Assembly: GCA_027186245.1 (NCBI GenBank)
Contig: CP114496.1
Location: 2,797,501 to 2,861,500, forward strand
Origin: Coriaria nepalensis
Lineage: Eukaryota > Streptophyta > Magnoliopsida > Cucurbitales > Coriariaceae
Reading direction: 5' to 3'
DNA: 64,000 bases
The position numbers were made by a program, and so were the translations under genes. Shown piece after piece: positions 38,112 to 49,745 of the stretch. The notes below the pieces were generated by a model that had not been told where the DNA came from, did no database searches, and worked only from the letters and a program-made list of their open reading frames with translations. Each line of letters starts with the position of its first letter. The stretch's first letter is position 1.

Positions 38112-41100
38112 ATGGGGTGCACATTTTCAGGATTGAATGCTCTATACGACGCTGCCAGTGGCGGAGGAGATGTTTGGATCAACGAGAATCGGTTTAAGAT
38201 CGTGAGGCAGCTTGGAGAAGGTGGATTCGCCTATGTTTATTTGGTCAAGGAGATTGTCTCCGATTCGTCTTCGGCCTCTGGTGGTGGATTGGCTAAGAAA
38301 TTCAGGGACTCGTCTCATCTCTCTGGTTCGTTTTTCTTCTTCGTACCCTCGATTCACGTTTTTTCGCGGTCCTATGATGCTCTTTTTTTGCGCCATTTTC
38401 TCATCTGAGCGAACTGTGAAAGAGTACTGCGTGTTTTTATGAATCTTGGAAGTGATTTGGTTTTCTAATATCGCGATCTGATGGATTCAATGTGATCTGA
38501 TTGATTAACTACCACTTTTGTGTCTGATTATTATGTTCTGTCTTCTTTTGGAATTTTGTAATGGTCTCTGTGCATCATTGCAAACATGAACTGATTCGAT
38601 GTACATAGTTTCAAAATTGTTAAGATTAGCCGACTAATGATATGATATTTTCATCATAGTTTTGGCAATGTTTTGATCGCAAATAAATATGTACATGTGT
38701 AATTTAGATATGTGATGGTATTATATAAGCTCCTGATTAAGTAGATGAATCTACCTTCTCTGCCTCTGAATATTATATATTATCATTGACATGAATTTGT
38801 CCCTTTAACAGATGACGGTACTTATGCTATGAAAAAGGTTCTCATTCAGAGCAATGAGCAGCTGGAGCTGGTGAGGGAGGAGATCCGTGTTTCGTCACTG
38901 TTCACCCATCCCAATCTGCTTCCACTGCTCGATCATGCTATAATTTCTGTTAAGGTAATCAATTGGTGATACATCTTCATATACCATATGTGATATTACC
39001 CTTAATCTTGATTTTCCCTCCAAAACTTGTGATGCGTATTGCAATACCACACTGCTCTTGAACTGGCAGACAGATATGGTTGAAGTTCTCATATTACATT
39101 GAAGAGTTCTGATTTCCCATGTTAGGTTGCATACTTCTCATTCACCTCGGTTTATATAGAGGACAACCTATTTTTACAGCAATACAGCTACCCAGATTTG
39201 GACATGCATCATTTGGTGTTGCTATATTGCTTGATTGTGCTTCTATTTGGCTTTTTTCTGACATGAAAGCAACGGAAAATGAACCTCAAAATTTGTGTAT
39301 TGCCCCATGTGCATTTCCCGAGCCAATCTTTATGCTTAATTTGAAATCAGTTTCAATCTCTCTTAAACACCTTCTGGCTTGTGTGAAGAACTTGACATCT
39401 AAGTTGTTGGAAGTTAGTAGCTAGAGCTACAAAGATAATTCAACAGATTGAAGTAACTGTGTGCTCACACAATACAATAAATATTTGGGAAAATTTTCAA
39501 GATAATGCTACTTTATGCTCACTATACTAGTGACCCAACATCAATATACTACTAACAACAAAGGAATGACAGACTATGAAGCTTCCTTATGCAGTGTCAA
39601 TCAAGTTCAGCCATAGACTTCCTACACAAATAGTACTCCCGACAAAATTGATATGGGCAGTCATTTTAGAAACGGACTATGAAGCTTCCTTATGTAGTGT
39701 CTATCAAGTTCAGCCATAAACATCCTACACAAATAGTACTCCTGAAAAAATTGATCTGGGCAGTTATTTTAGAAACAGTCCAACGGACTCTTGATAGGGG
39801 GTGGTTTCTTTGAATGATGATAACCAATGAATTTTCTCTGACTATTCGAACTTGAATCATGTCTTGCAGTGAACCCACCTCTTTCCTGTATAACTCTTCT
39901 CAGCTACATGGAACCTAAACCTTATTGCATAATGAGTGGTCCAAAACTGTATTTTGAGTCAAATATAGCACTACTATCTAGTACTTTTGTCCTGTTTCTT
40001 TGAGGAAAACTTTATAGTGTCTTGTATATTTTTTGGGAGTGTTTTGTTAACATCCTTCAATGTCCATGTCCTCATATAACTTATTTACTTTTTCACCTTG
40101 TTTTGATATTCACTAGCCAACTCAAGAAAAATCTTGGACAAATGAAGCATACCTATTGTTTCCAGTTCACTTGGATGGGACTTTACTTGATAATGCCAAA
40201 ACTATGCAAGCCAAAAAGGAATTCTACTCTACCTCTGATGTTTTGCAGATATTTAGACAGGTAACTCAGACTTTCTTCTTTCTTTCCGATCTTTAATTTG
40301 TTGTTTCTACTTTCAGCATATTATGATGTGATTCTGTTTTAAATGCATCATTTATCGGATGACATGTATGTACTCCCGAAGCTGGTGGTTTTCGGCCGGA
40401 CTGGAAAAGTTCTGTTGGGAATCACCTATTGCTATCATCCATAGAAAAGTCTTTCATTTGGTCTTCTTATATTATAACCTGATGAGGATAGTGTTCTTAC
40501 TTTGCTTGTTAATAAGCATCGGTGGTTCGTTTATTATGACGTCGTCTTATGTATTTTCTATTGCATAACTCTGGGCAATAGAAGTTAACTAATAGATTTA
40601 TGCTACAGCTTTGCGCTGGACTCGAGCATATGCATGGTTTCAAGCCTCCACATGCACATAATGATGTCAAACCTGGTAACGTTCTTATATCTCATAGAAA
40701 AGGACAGTCACCTGTTGCTACGCTAATGGATTTCGGCAGTGCTCGACCTGCACGAAAACAAATTCGCTCTCGATCAGAGGCACTGCAGTTGCAGGTTACA
40801 TTTTGTACTCTCTTTCTAATGGTTACAAGTCTAATCTCTTTTCCCTACTACACTGCAGGAATATTTAAAAATTGGTCTTTTGAATGAACATATACATATG
40901 GGGTGTTGTCAATTCATCAGTGGCTGTGGTGTTTATTTTAGTTAAAGTACCTTATTAGAATATCACTAATATCAATTACCTCTTTCACTGTTCAGGAATT
41001 ATGATCAATCATTTGAAAGTGGAATACAAATTTAAACATTCTATTTTCTCTGTAGGAATGGGCATCTGAGCATTGTTCAGCCCCTTTTCGAGCTCCTGAG

Positions 41101-41733
41101 CTGTGGGATTGCCCAAGCCAAGCAAATATTGATGAGAGAACCGACATTTGGTCATTGGGATGCACTTTATATGCAATAATGTGAGCACACTTTCCTTCTC
41201 CCTTTACTTCTGAATCATATATTATTTGTCCGACCTTTGAGTATCAACTGAAACAAAACAAGGAAGGAGTAGAATAATACATGTATTAAAACCATTAAGA
41301 AGAGCTCATATAATTAGTCTGGTAACATCTTTGATACTTCATTGTTTCATGACACACCCACCCTCATGTTTTTCTTAAGCAATGATTTTCAAGTCTCATC
41401 TTTTCAAATGCTATAACTGCAATTCGACAATGGATAGAAATTAAATAATCTTTTCCACGTCTTTTACTGCATGACAATTTCGCTGTAACATTCAAATTAT
41501 TTTATAGGTATGGTGTATCTCCTTTTGAGTATGCACTTGGAGAATCCGGAGGAAGCCTGCAATTAGCAATAGTAAATGCACAAATAAAGTGGCCAGCCGG
41601 ACCTAAACCTCCATATCCCGACGCCCTTCACCAATTTGTGAAATGGATGCTTCAGCCTCAAGCTGCAGTCAGGCCTCACATCAATGACATCGTAATTCAT
41701 GTTGACAAATTGATCGCAAAATTCTCTACTTGA
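38112..41733 (+). CDS. STK16/NAK-type serine/threonine protein kinase
   Basis: Six exons (38112-38325, 38812-38954, 40117-40260, 40609-40794, 41056-41180, 41508-41733) encode 345 residues with an unbroken frame. The start MGCTFSG is a canonical N-myristoylation site with a neighbouring palmitoylatable Cys, as in mammalian STK16, so membrane or Golgi association is likely. Kinase motifs are GEGGFAYV, YAMKKV, the variant catalytic loop HNDVKPGN (Arg replaced by Asn, Asp retained), DFGSA, FRAPELWD, DIWSLGC, and a C-lobe ending HVDKLIAKF. A short insert after the glycine-rich loop (SDSSSASGGG) is typical of plant members. The family is present as single or few copies in plants. I give no symbol because plant naming is not settled. 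Confidence 0.95.
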
Positions 41734-43100
41734 GATGATGAAAAGGGAATGGATAAAAGAAATGTCGTATCATTTTATGGGTCTGCTAATTTCCAGCATA
41801 ATCAGGTTTTGAAAGTAAGCCTTCTTCTTCCCTCTTATCCTGATTTTGTTATTAGAAAAATATGGAGCAGTTTGATCCTGCCTCAACACAGATAACATTC
41901 TAATAGTAGATATGTAAGTGGTGGTATTGGTTGAATGGTCATTTATATATATTTATTGTTTTGTCATAAACTATCCAATTCTTATGTCTTGTAATCTTAG
42001 AGTTTTCATTTCTTGTATTAGAGCTTCCTAAAAGTTGATTTTTATTAAACAGTACCTTGCAGGAATTAAGTTTTATTGGCATTTATCAGACTAATTTCAA
42101 GCTTAGTACATGAATCTACCTTCTATCTAAATTTCATTATTCTTTTTACGGTCTCATAGCTATAGGTTTTGTTCTGTTGGGTTGTAAATCAACCGTAACA
42201 TTTTTTCGTTCACTAGTAATTGCTTCAGTCATTATGACCATTTCAAGTCTATGATCATACAAATAAGCATTAGCTGAAACATAAAAGTGACGATTTTGGG
42301 AAAGAGGCGAAATGTGTTTTAAAACTCGATCTTGCGAAAGGATGAGCAATTTTTCAATTTCATAAAATATAACACTTGTTTGTGTTCATTATAGTTTGAA
42401 TCTAGTTTGACTTTTAGTAGTTTTCGATTAGCCTTTTAGTCCATGAATAGATTAAATTGAACTTTTTTATTCCTCCAGTTTATTTTTCGATAAATGGATT
42501 GTGTGGCATGTTATAGATGTCACGTCATTAAAAAAATTATGTTTATTGTTATTTTGACTTTAGTTTTTCAATTTTTTTTTACTTTCCCCTTTATTAATTT
42601 CTTTTTCTATTTTATATTCTAAATTTCAAATTTTCATTTTTAGAAAAATGAAAAAATTAGCGTGAAAAAAAGTGAGAATTTGGGTCTATAATCCATTTAG
42701 AAAGTATATTTTAGGGTTTAGGCCCATCATAAAATTTGTTAAAACAATGATTTTATTTTTTTTAATTTAAAAAACTAAAAATATTATAAATTTATTAAAA
42801 TACATTTATAGTTTGAAAATGAAAATGAGAAAAAAAAAATAGAAGCTCAAACACCAAAACAATTTGAATCGCAAAAACCGTTTGAAATCCAAACTTTCAT
42901 AAATTCTCCTGTCATGAACACAATCCGAATTGTAGAAAACGAAAGCTCAAACCCTTAGTTTTGCAAAGGTTAGTAGTCGAAAAAATTTGAAGGAATTGTT
43001 CGCAGTCGACAAAATTTGAAGAAAAATTTCAAAAAAAAAAATCAAAGGTAACACTGGAATGACAATGAAATATTGATTTCATATTTTTTGGAGTTATTAT
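41734..43100. other. 3' flank of the STK16-like gene, no further gene seen
   Basis: The first few hundred bases are probably 3' UTR. From 42.4 to 42.9 kb there is AT-rich repeat-like sequence, including GTCACGTCATTAAAAAAATTA, related in phrase to the ends of FB3. Confidence 0.45.
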
Positions 43101-43137
43101 ATTCATTTTGATTTGAAATTTGAAGTATTTATAGTGC

Positions 43138-43355
43138 TCGGACCATCGAGTAGTTTATAATGTACTGCTCGATGGCTTATGAGAATATTGTCCATCAAGC
43201 TATTGAGCAAGAAGTTCATATGCACTGCTCGATGAATGGCCGTCGAGCCATCGAGCAATCGAGCAGTGCATATGAACTTCTTGCTCGATGGCTCGATGGA
43301 CATTAATATTTCCATCGAGTAGTTATTATAAACTGCTCAATAGTCCCGCAGTTTA
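43138..43355. repeat. Hairpin with a perfect 29-bp inverted repeat (FB5)
   Basis: 43205-43233 is the exact reverse complement of 43258-43286, with a 24-base loop. Pairing extends outward with few mismatches: TGTCCATC-AG--AT-GAG to the mirror side, then GGAC-AT-GAG-AGTTTATAAT-...ACT-CTCGATGG against the segment ending near 43355. The stem is about 95 bp. The sequence is dominated by TCGATGG/CTCGAGCA motifs. No coding capacity. Confidence 0.9.
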
Positions 43356-43578
43356 TACGAAATGCTCAATGGCTCAATTACCGTTCATATTACCATAAAG
43401 TATTATAGTCTTATTTTGAAGTTTATTCTTTTAAAAAAAATTCTAAAATTAGTTTTATACAATTTTGTTTAATTATTCTTCATTTCGGGTGAATCAAAAT
43501 CCTATATATCGTGGGCTAGAACTAATAATCAATCAAAGTCTTCATTTCAAGATCCACACTACTATGATATCAAAATAG

Positions 43579-44660
43579 GAAGTGGTGATTGCTGATATAA
43601 GGAAGAAGTTAACCCTAGTACAGTTGGAGTCTTTTAGGTTTAGTTGTCTGGGACATTTTCTAGATGTGAGTAGTCAACTTAAGAACTCAGGCCAACTTAT
43701 GAACTTTTTTATTCTTTGGCGAGTGGAGTGCAAGAAGAAGCATGAATTATGGTTTACGCACCGCAAGAAGCCTATGCGGTTTGGCTTGAGGGAGTTTGCA
43801 TTGGTGACGGGATTAAAATGTCATGCATAACTTCTGGACCACATAATTAAGCAGATAGAAAAAGACAAGCACATGTTGAATAAGTATCTTGGTGGGAAGT
43901 TTGTCAATATGTTGGAGCTAGCAGAGAAATTTAGAAGTGATGATGAGCCAAGGAATAACAAGGACGTGAGATTGTGAAGATAGCTTTTGTTTACTTCATT
44001 GAGGCAGTCCTTCTAGCATAAGGGCAGAGAAATAAGATCTGACTATTGACATTGTCCATAGCCAACAGTTTAGGCCGGCTCAAGCAATACCCTTGGGGTA
44101 GATGTAGTAGACGTAGTTATAAGCATACAATTCAATGTCTTAAGAAGGATATTAAGAAGAAGGTAGTTGCACATAGGGACCAGCTGGAGGGGATGAAGCC
44201 GGAATAAGAAACCTATGACTTATACATATTTCCACTTGCTTTACAAGTTAGAGTTTATATTTAACTTTTTCCGTATTTAGGTTTATGTTTGCTAATAGTT
44301 AATTTATAACTGTATAGGTATATGGTTACGAAACCATTCTTTATCTTGGAAGGAAAGCTGGAGTTCGGTGTAATGAGAAACGCATGTCTTGGATTTTAAA
44401 TTGGTCATCGGTGGATCCGTCTGTCAGTCATGAAAATGCCGAGTCGTGGACTAGGAAAAAAATAAATAATATTTCATTTCTTTAATTTATCTAGTACTTT
44501 AGTTCATTATACTGATTGAAATTAAACTGACTTTGATATTTTTTTAATACAGCTCGTCATCCGTGGAATCCTAAAGCCTACCAAAGAAGAATCAAGTCAG
44601 GAGTATTTGACCACTCTTCAAGCTTTTATGGATGAGGATGACGAAGTTATGAAACACTAG
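43579..44660 (+). pseudogene. DUF1985 (plant mobile domain) pseudogene
   Basis: The ORF 43582-43830 reads FSCLGHFLDVSS ... LWFTHRKKPMRFGLREFALVTGLKC, the hallmark of DUF1985 proteins carried by plant MULE/Ulp1 elements. It continues as LDHIIKQIEKDKHMLNKYLGGKF after a stop, then LVYFIEAVLLA and QCLKKDIKKK pieces. A later piece (about 44318-44450: YGYETILYLGRK, WILNWSSVDPSVSHENAESW) and another (about 44553-44657: LVIRGILKPTKEES) are separated by non-coding gaps resembling introns. Stops and frameshifts make it non-functional. Confidence 0.7.
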
Positions 44661-44935
44661 ACAAGGGTGTTGGAGGAATAAGAAAACGTAGTAGAAGAAG
44701 TATAAGAAGAAGAAAATATTAGAAAAAGTAGTAGATGAAGAAGTAGAAGAAGAAAGAAAAAAGTAGAAGAAAAGGTAAAAGAAAAAGAAGTAGATGAAGA
44801 AAAAGAGGAAGTAGAAGCATAAGGTGATAAAGTTGAGCTGAAAATGAAAATTGCGTCGAGGTTGAAGGATCTTATTGTTGGCTTAGAGAAGAAGATTATG
44901 GGAGAGACGGATAAGATGTTCGGAGAATTGAACAA
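44660..44935 (+). repeat. GAA/GTAGAAGAA low-complexity tract
   Basis: A purine-rich tract (AGAAGAAG, GTAGAAGAAG) would encode Glu/Lys/Val-rich sequence with several stops. It is probably the decayed acidic C-terminal region of the DUF1985 pseudogene. Confidence 0.6.
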
Positions 44936-44939
44936 ATAG

Positions 44940-45662
44940 ATGAGAGTGAAAAGCCCAAGAAATGGTCAAAGTGGATCCCTTTTATTGAGTTTTGGCACAA
45001 CACTGACTTCCATACTACAATTAAAAAGACACCCTTTGAAGTCCTCTACCATCTGCCTCCCCCAAAAATATTGAATTACATCCCTGACACCTCTCGCATA
45101 GAAATAGTGGACAATCTCCTTTCCACCTGAGAAGAAGTACTATCAGACCTGAAGGACAATGTGATTCAGCCCCAACAACGCATGAAAAAATTCGCTAATC
45201 TCAAACATACAGACAGGAAATTTCAAATTGGCGATTGGGTTCACTTGCATTTACGCCCCTACCGACAGTAATCAGTGGTAAAGCATTATCAAAAGTTGTC
45301 TCTAAAAACATTTTGACCCTTCAAGGTGCTAGAGAAAGTTAGAGCCGTCGCTTAGAAGCTGGATCTCCCTTCTCTCTCCAAGGTCTATCCAATCTTTCAT
45401 GTCTCCCTCTTGAAGAAAGAAACTAAGAGCTGATGTTATTCCCTTTCCAGTACTTCCACCTATAAACGATAAGGGTCAACTCTGACCGGATCTAGCACAA
45501 ATCCTATGAAGAATGGTGCGAAACAATAATCGATCTGCAACTGATGTTTTGATTCAATAGTCCGGGCATCCAAAAGATGAAGCTACCTGGGGAAAATTTG
45601 TTCTAATTGAGGAAGATCTTCCTTTACCTTATGGACAATGTCCTTTGATTAGGGAAGGGTAT
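44940..45662 (+). mobile_element. Ty3/Gypsy integrase C-terminus and chromodomain relic
   Basis: Read with stops and shifts, the sequence gives an integrase end (EFWHNTDFHTTIKKTPFEVL, FQIGDWVHLHLRPYRQ), FKVLEKVRAVA, then LPSLSKVYPIFHVSLLKK. A chromodomain-like tail follows (EVLIQWSGHPKDEATWGKF, about 45545-45605). This is the usual order of chromovirus Gypsy elements. Only the 3' fifth of pol is present. Confidence 0.8.
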
Positions 45663-46111
45663 TGTAACGGTCAGAAACGCAATGGCCAAGATTGCTTTAA
45701 ATCTTCTAATCTGAACCGTTAGTTTCGTTTAATAAAGCATATGCCATGCATATGAGAAGGGGTACGTCGAGCATTAAATCCAAGAAGCCATTGAAGAAGG
45801 TAACAAGGCTTAAGGTCGTTGGAATCAATTAGGCGGTTGAATAATATAATTATAGGATTTGTTAGGATTCGAGCTTAAAAGCTGTTTAGAATGGCAGTTG
45901 TATATTCATTCTTGATTGTTGTATGAGTTTGACTCAGAACTGGAGGCGCCTTCCCTCGAAGAAGGTGAGACTTGAATAAACGATTGATCCCGGTTTGATC
46001 AACTTAGATCATTTGCGTAAGGTCGGTCTCCTCTAATTGAGATCGTTCCATCTTTAAGTTAGGGTTTACTGATTTGAGCTTGTTCTTGATGGAATTTATT
46101 TGTTGTATATC
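45663..46111 (+). repeat. Possible 3' LTR of the Gypsy relic
   Basis: A purine-rich tract (AGGGAAGGGTAT) precedes TGTAACGGTCAG at 45663, as expected for an LTR start after the chromodomain. The right edge is set at TTGTATATCA near 46111 only because it gives TG...CA ends. No second LTR was found. Confidence 0.35.
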
Positions 46112-48430
46112 ATTAAAAAAATCTCTAAGATCCATAGTGCTACGAGCTCCTCCTATTCACGAAGTTTTTTCTTGTCTTTGATTTATATGTTATTATACTG
46201 GGTTGAATATATCATGAAAAATGGAATCTAAAATTGAGATAGATCTAAGCTTTATAAATTGAGCATAAAGGATAGAGTCTTAGTCTTAGTATGAATTCCT
46301 AACAAAAGGATTCTTGATCCATTTATCTTATTGGACCTACCAAATATTTACTAGTAGAGTAATAATGCATCCAAAGAGTAGTTCTTTAGAAACTGAATTC
46401 ATTATCCAACTTGGTACGAGCTTATTATATCTATCTTACTATCCATAATTCTCTATCCCAATCAACTGTGGAGATACTAAATTCACTCCAAGAGTATTAG
46501 AAGGGTGTAGAAACAAAGGATGATTAAAATCCAAAACATAATTTGAATTGTTGTTGCTTGAGAAGATTGCACCATTAGATCATATTAGCCTTGTATCAAG
46601 AAATCAAAGTCACAAACTCAAGAGATGAACATGATTCGATCTGTATCAAAAATAGAAAGATCGAAAACAAGAATCACAAAAAAAAATAAATAAAGGGAAA
46701 CCGATTGTTTCTTAATAATTGAACGAGAAGTTTTTTTTATTCAAAACTCTAGATAAAAACTTTTGATCGAAACTCTTGATACCATAATAAGAGCAAAGAG
46801 TAAATGAAATAATACTTTTCATTAAGAAAAAAGATCTTAATATTTATATGATATATTTAATTTCTTAGTTCAAATTTTTTTTTTCTATAATAATAACAAA
46901 ATTAATATATATATTAAATAATCGAGATTTATATATTCTAAGTAATTTATTAAGAACACTTTAATAATATATATTTATCAGGAGGACAAAACTCCCACAA
47001 AATCACTTATTATGGATATAATTTTATCTTAAATAACTTTCTATTCGATTTCCGCCGCTACTAAGTGTACAACATTAAATATACAAGAAGCACAGCTAAC
47101 TGTGTTTGTTGACTATAGTCACTAATTAAACTTAACTAGAGTTAACTAAAGAAACGGATTAACAAGTACACTAACTATGTTATTAAGTAGTTAACTTTCA
47201 ACATGGGGTCGCAGTGGAGTGATGAAGTGAGGGATCGTGAGAGGGTTTCCCTACTTGACACGTATTTCATAATAGAGAGTTTTATAGAGTTTGGATCGCA
47301 ATAAAGGGGAGATCGAAGAGCTTTGGCAGTAAGGAATCGGTAAGGTGAAAGAGGGGTTTTTTTATTTTAGCCGGACGATGATCGGAGGAGCCCAAATCCA
47401 TCACTTGAATCAAATAGCCGGTCTGACCAAATTAGATCCGCAGCCGAACCAAAGCAATCTAGACCTATAAATTTTGAATGAATAGTTCAATTTTTTGTCA
47501 GGTTTCTCGGGTGGACGAGCTTTCTACACACTCCTAATTAAGGAAATGCCCAATCAATCTGAGCCTTGAAAAAGACAAGGTGATAAAGAGGACGCACGTT
47601 CGATATAATAATACATAAACTGAATTTATTCCTTTTAAAATACCAATAAGGTTTGCTGTTTTAATGCGACAAGCAAAACATGTTCTTTTAACGCTATCGT
47701 TCATGATTGGGACCCACCACAAATAATCAAGATAAAAGAAATATACAAAAAGGTCAATCAATCGATAATTTCAGAATCCTTCTTTTTGGGTGGAATCTAA
47801 GAGTTCTTGTTTTCAAAATTTATAAGAATCGATTATTTTAGTCAACTATCAGTCTCAAAATTTACTAATGACTGACTTACAAATTATACACTTGTATTAA
47901 TAGATTGTACTTTGCTCGGCCATAATTAGACTTTACATATTATTACTAACTTCGAAACAAAATTTAAAAATTTTAGTGGGGACTGCTTTTTAAATATTAT
48001 ATTATTGAGGTACGTAAAATGGCGAATTAGGCATCAACTGACGAAATCTATCTAAAAACTTAAATAAAGGTTGAATATTGAACCTCATAGATGAGGCTAA
48101 ACTTGTGTCTTATGAAGAGGAGGCTGACACCATGGTCCTTAGCCTAGGTTAAGAGCAAAGCGTCTCATATGTAAACAATATTGGAACCTAACCCTGGTTG
48201 GAAACCGGATGAGGCTGAGCCTCGCTGGATGCCTCTTGGAGATGAGGCCGATCTTGCTAATGTTGGGAAGGCCACATATAAGACAATGGGTCCCACATGA
48301 TAGAGGGATGGGCCAATGTATGCATTTGCAATCAAGATTGGCAGCGGGAGTAGAATACTCAACTTATAGAGTCTTCAATTTGGTGTACTAGGATGATACA
48401 GAGAAGCTACCTGAGGTAGGGAAAAAATGT
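46112..48430. other. Repeat-like intergenic DNA, no gene recognised
   Basis: The sequence is mixed. The segment 47.2-47.5 kb is GC-richer, and a GAGGCT-rich segment lies at 48.06-48.42 kb. The short ORFs have no recognisable domain. Probably old transposon debris. Confidence 0.45.
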
Positions 48431-49076
48431 CTCACTGAATTAAATAAAGGTAGATTCATTAATTTTATCGAAACATTCTTAAAAGTCGTTTCAGAATATT
48501 TTTGCATTATTAGCAAAGATCGCTTCATCGATCAATTCCTTGGATAGAGAATTCAATATCTATGAACAAATCACGGCATTGCAACACATCTATTGCTTAA
48601 GGTAAAGAGATGATTCATCAGGCTTCTTAACTTCTCCAGTGACGAACTCCATTTTATTTTTTGTTAAGAAAACGAGCTTCATAGATCATGACCACATACC
48701 ATAATTTTCGCTACTGAGAAGCTTATCAGTAACAAGATTCAATCCTGGAGTGTTGGAAGGATGGATGTATAGAGGACTTGCAACGTCAATTAGAGTAACG
48801 TGGCTCAGAAAAGGATCAGGAGGAAGTGGAGTAGTTGAATTTACAGATGGAGGTGGAAGATTTATAGTCATGATTTGCTTGATGAATCACGACGAAATAA
48901 CAAGAAAAATTGAAATTGAGATGAAGGCGATTCATTTTGTGAAAGAATGAAAGAAAATGATGAGAAAATGAGGTAGATTGATGGTGTTTGGTGACCGAGA
49001 AAAGCTGTGAAATATGATGGAAAATGAGAGAGAGAGAAAAAAAAAAAAACGATTATTCTTTACTACTCTAATACGA
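48431..49076 (-). mobile_element. Copia gag relic
   Basis: On the minus strand the ORF 48871-48686 has the Copia Gag start (PLYIHPSNTPGLNLVTDKL, SSENYGMWS). After a stop it continues as KNKMEFVTGEVKKP, then ILNSLSKELIDEAIFANNAK (about 48590-48500). Upstream, toward 49070, is the untranslated leader with a decayed primer-binding site (TCGTATTAGAG, compare TGGTATCAGAG), directly adjoining the LTR. Nothing of pol remains. Confidence 0.8.
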
Positions 49077-49233
49077 TGTCACATTATGAGGGAAATAAAG
49101 AACTGCTCTTCTTGATTGAAAGTGAAAAATGAGTGTATGAGATACATTATATATATATCAATATAATAGAGTTTCCAGCTCACTAATTAACTCACTAACT
49201 AACTCCAGCTCATTTAACTAATTAATACTAACA
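49077..49233 (-). repeat. 5' LTR of the minus-strand Copia gag relic
   Basis: On the minus strand it begins TGTTAGTATTAAT and ends CATAATGTGACA, followed immediately by the primer-binding-site-like TCGTATTAGAG. It is 157 bp, short but within the Copia range. Confidence 0.75.
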
Positions 49234-49702
49234 ATAGCCTAATCTCATACGAAAATCTATTAGAATTTTGTCCTCATACTAAAAATATAAAATGACAGAA
49301 CTTTTATTCTGTTATTGTCTCTCAAAGATTCTTTCTAAACTCTTACTGACTTAATCATTTGAATGAGATAAATCGACCTTCATCTTATCTCATCTCTTAC
49401 TTTTTATCTTTTTAAGTCAATCCAATCCAATCCTAAAACATATTAATAATTAATAATTATGAATCTATTTATCCAAATAGAAATTAGCAACCACACATTA
49501 TTATTACATGTTTTTATCAAGCTTTTATCCACTTTTTTTGGCCCTCAATAACATGCCCCGTTTTTCTTGCTAATTGTAAAATATCGTATTATTCCTTCAA
49601 ATGTAAACTCACACATCAGGCAGTTGAAATTTTTACAATTGGATCTTGAAGAATCGATGTTGAGATTAAGAAATATATGTATCGGGATTAAATTGAAGCA
49701 AA

Positions 49703-49745
<43 letters not shown>

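Noticed and set aside
48060..48420. Possible gene in the GAGGCT-rich patch
   Set aside because: Short frames on both strands, no domain, repetitive composition.
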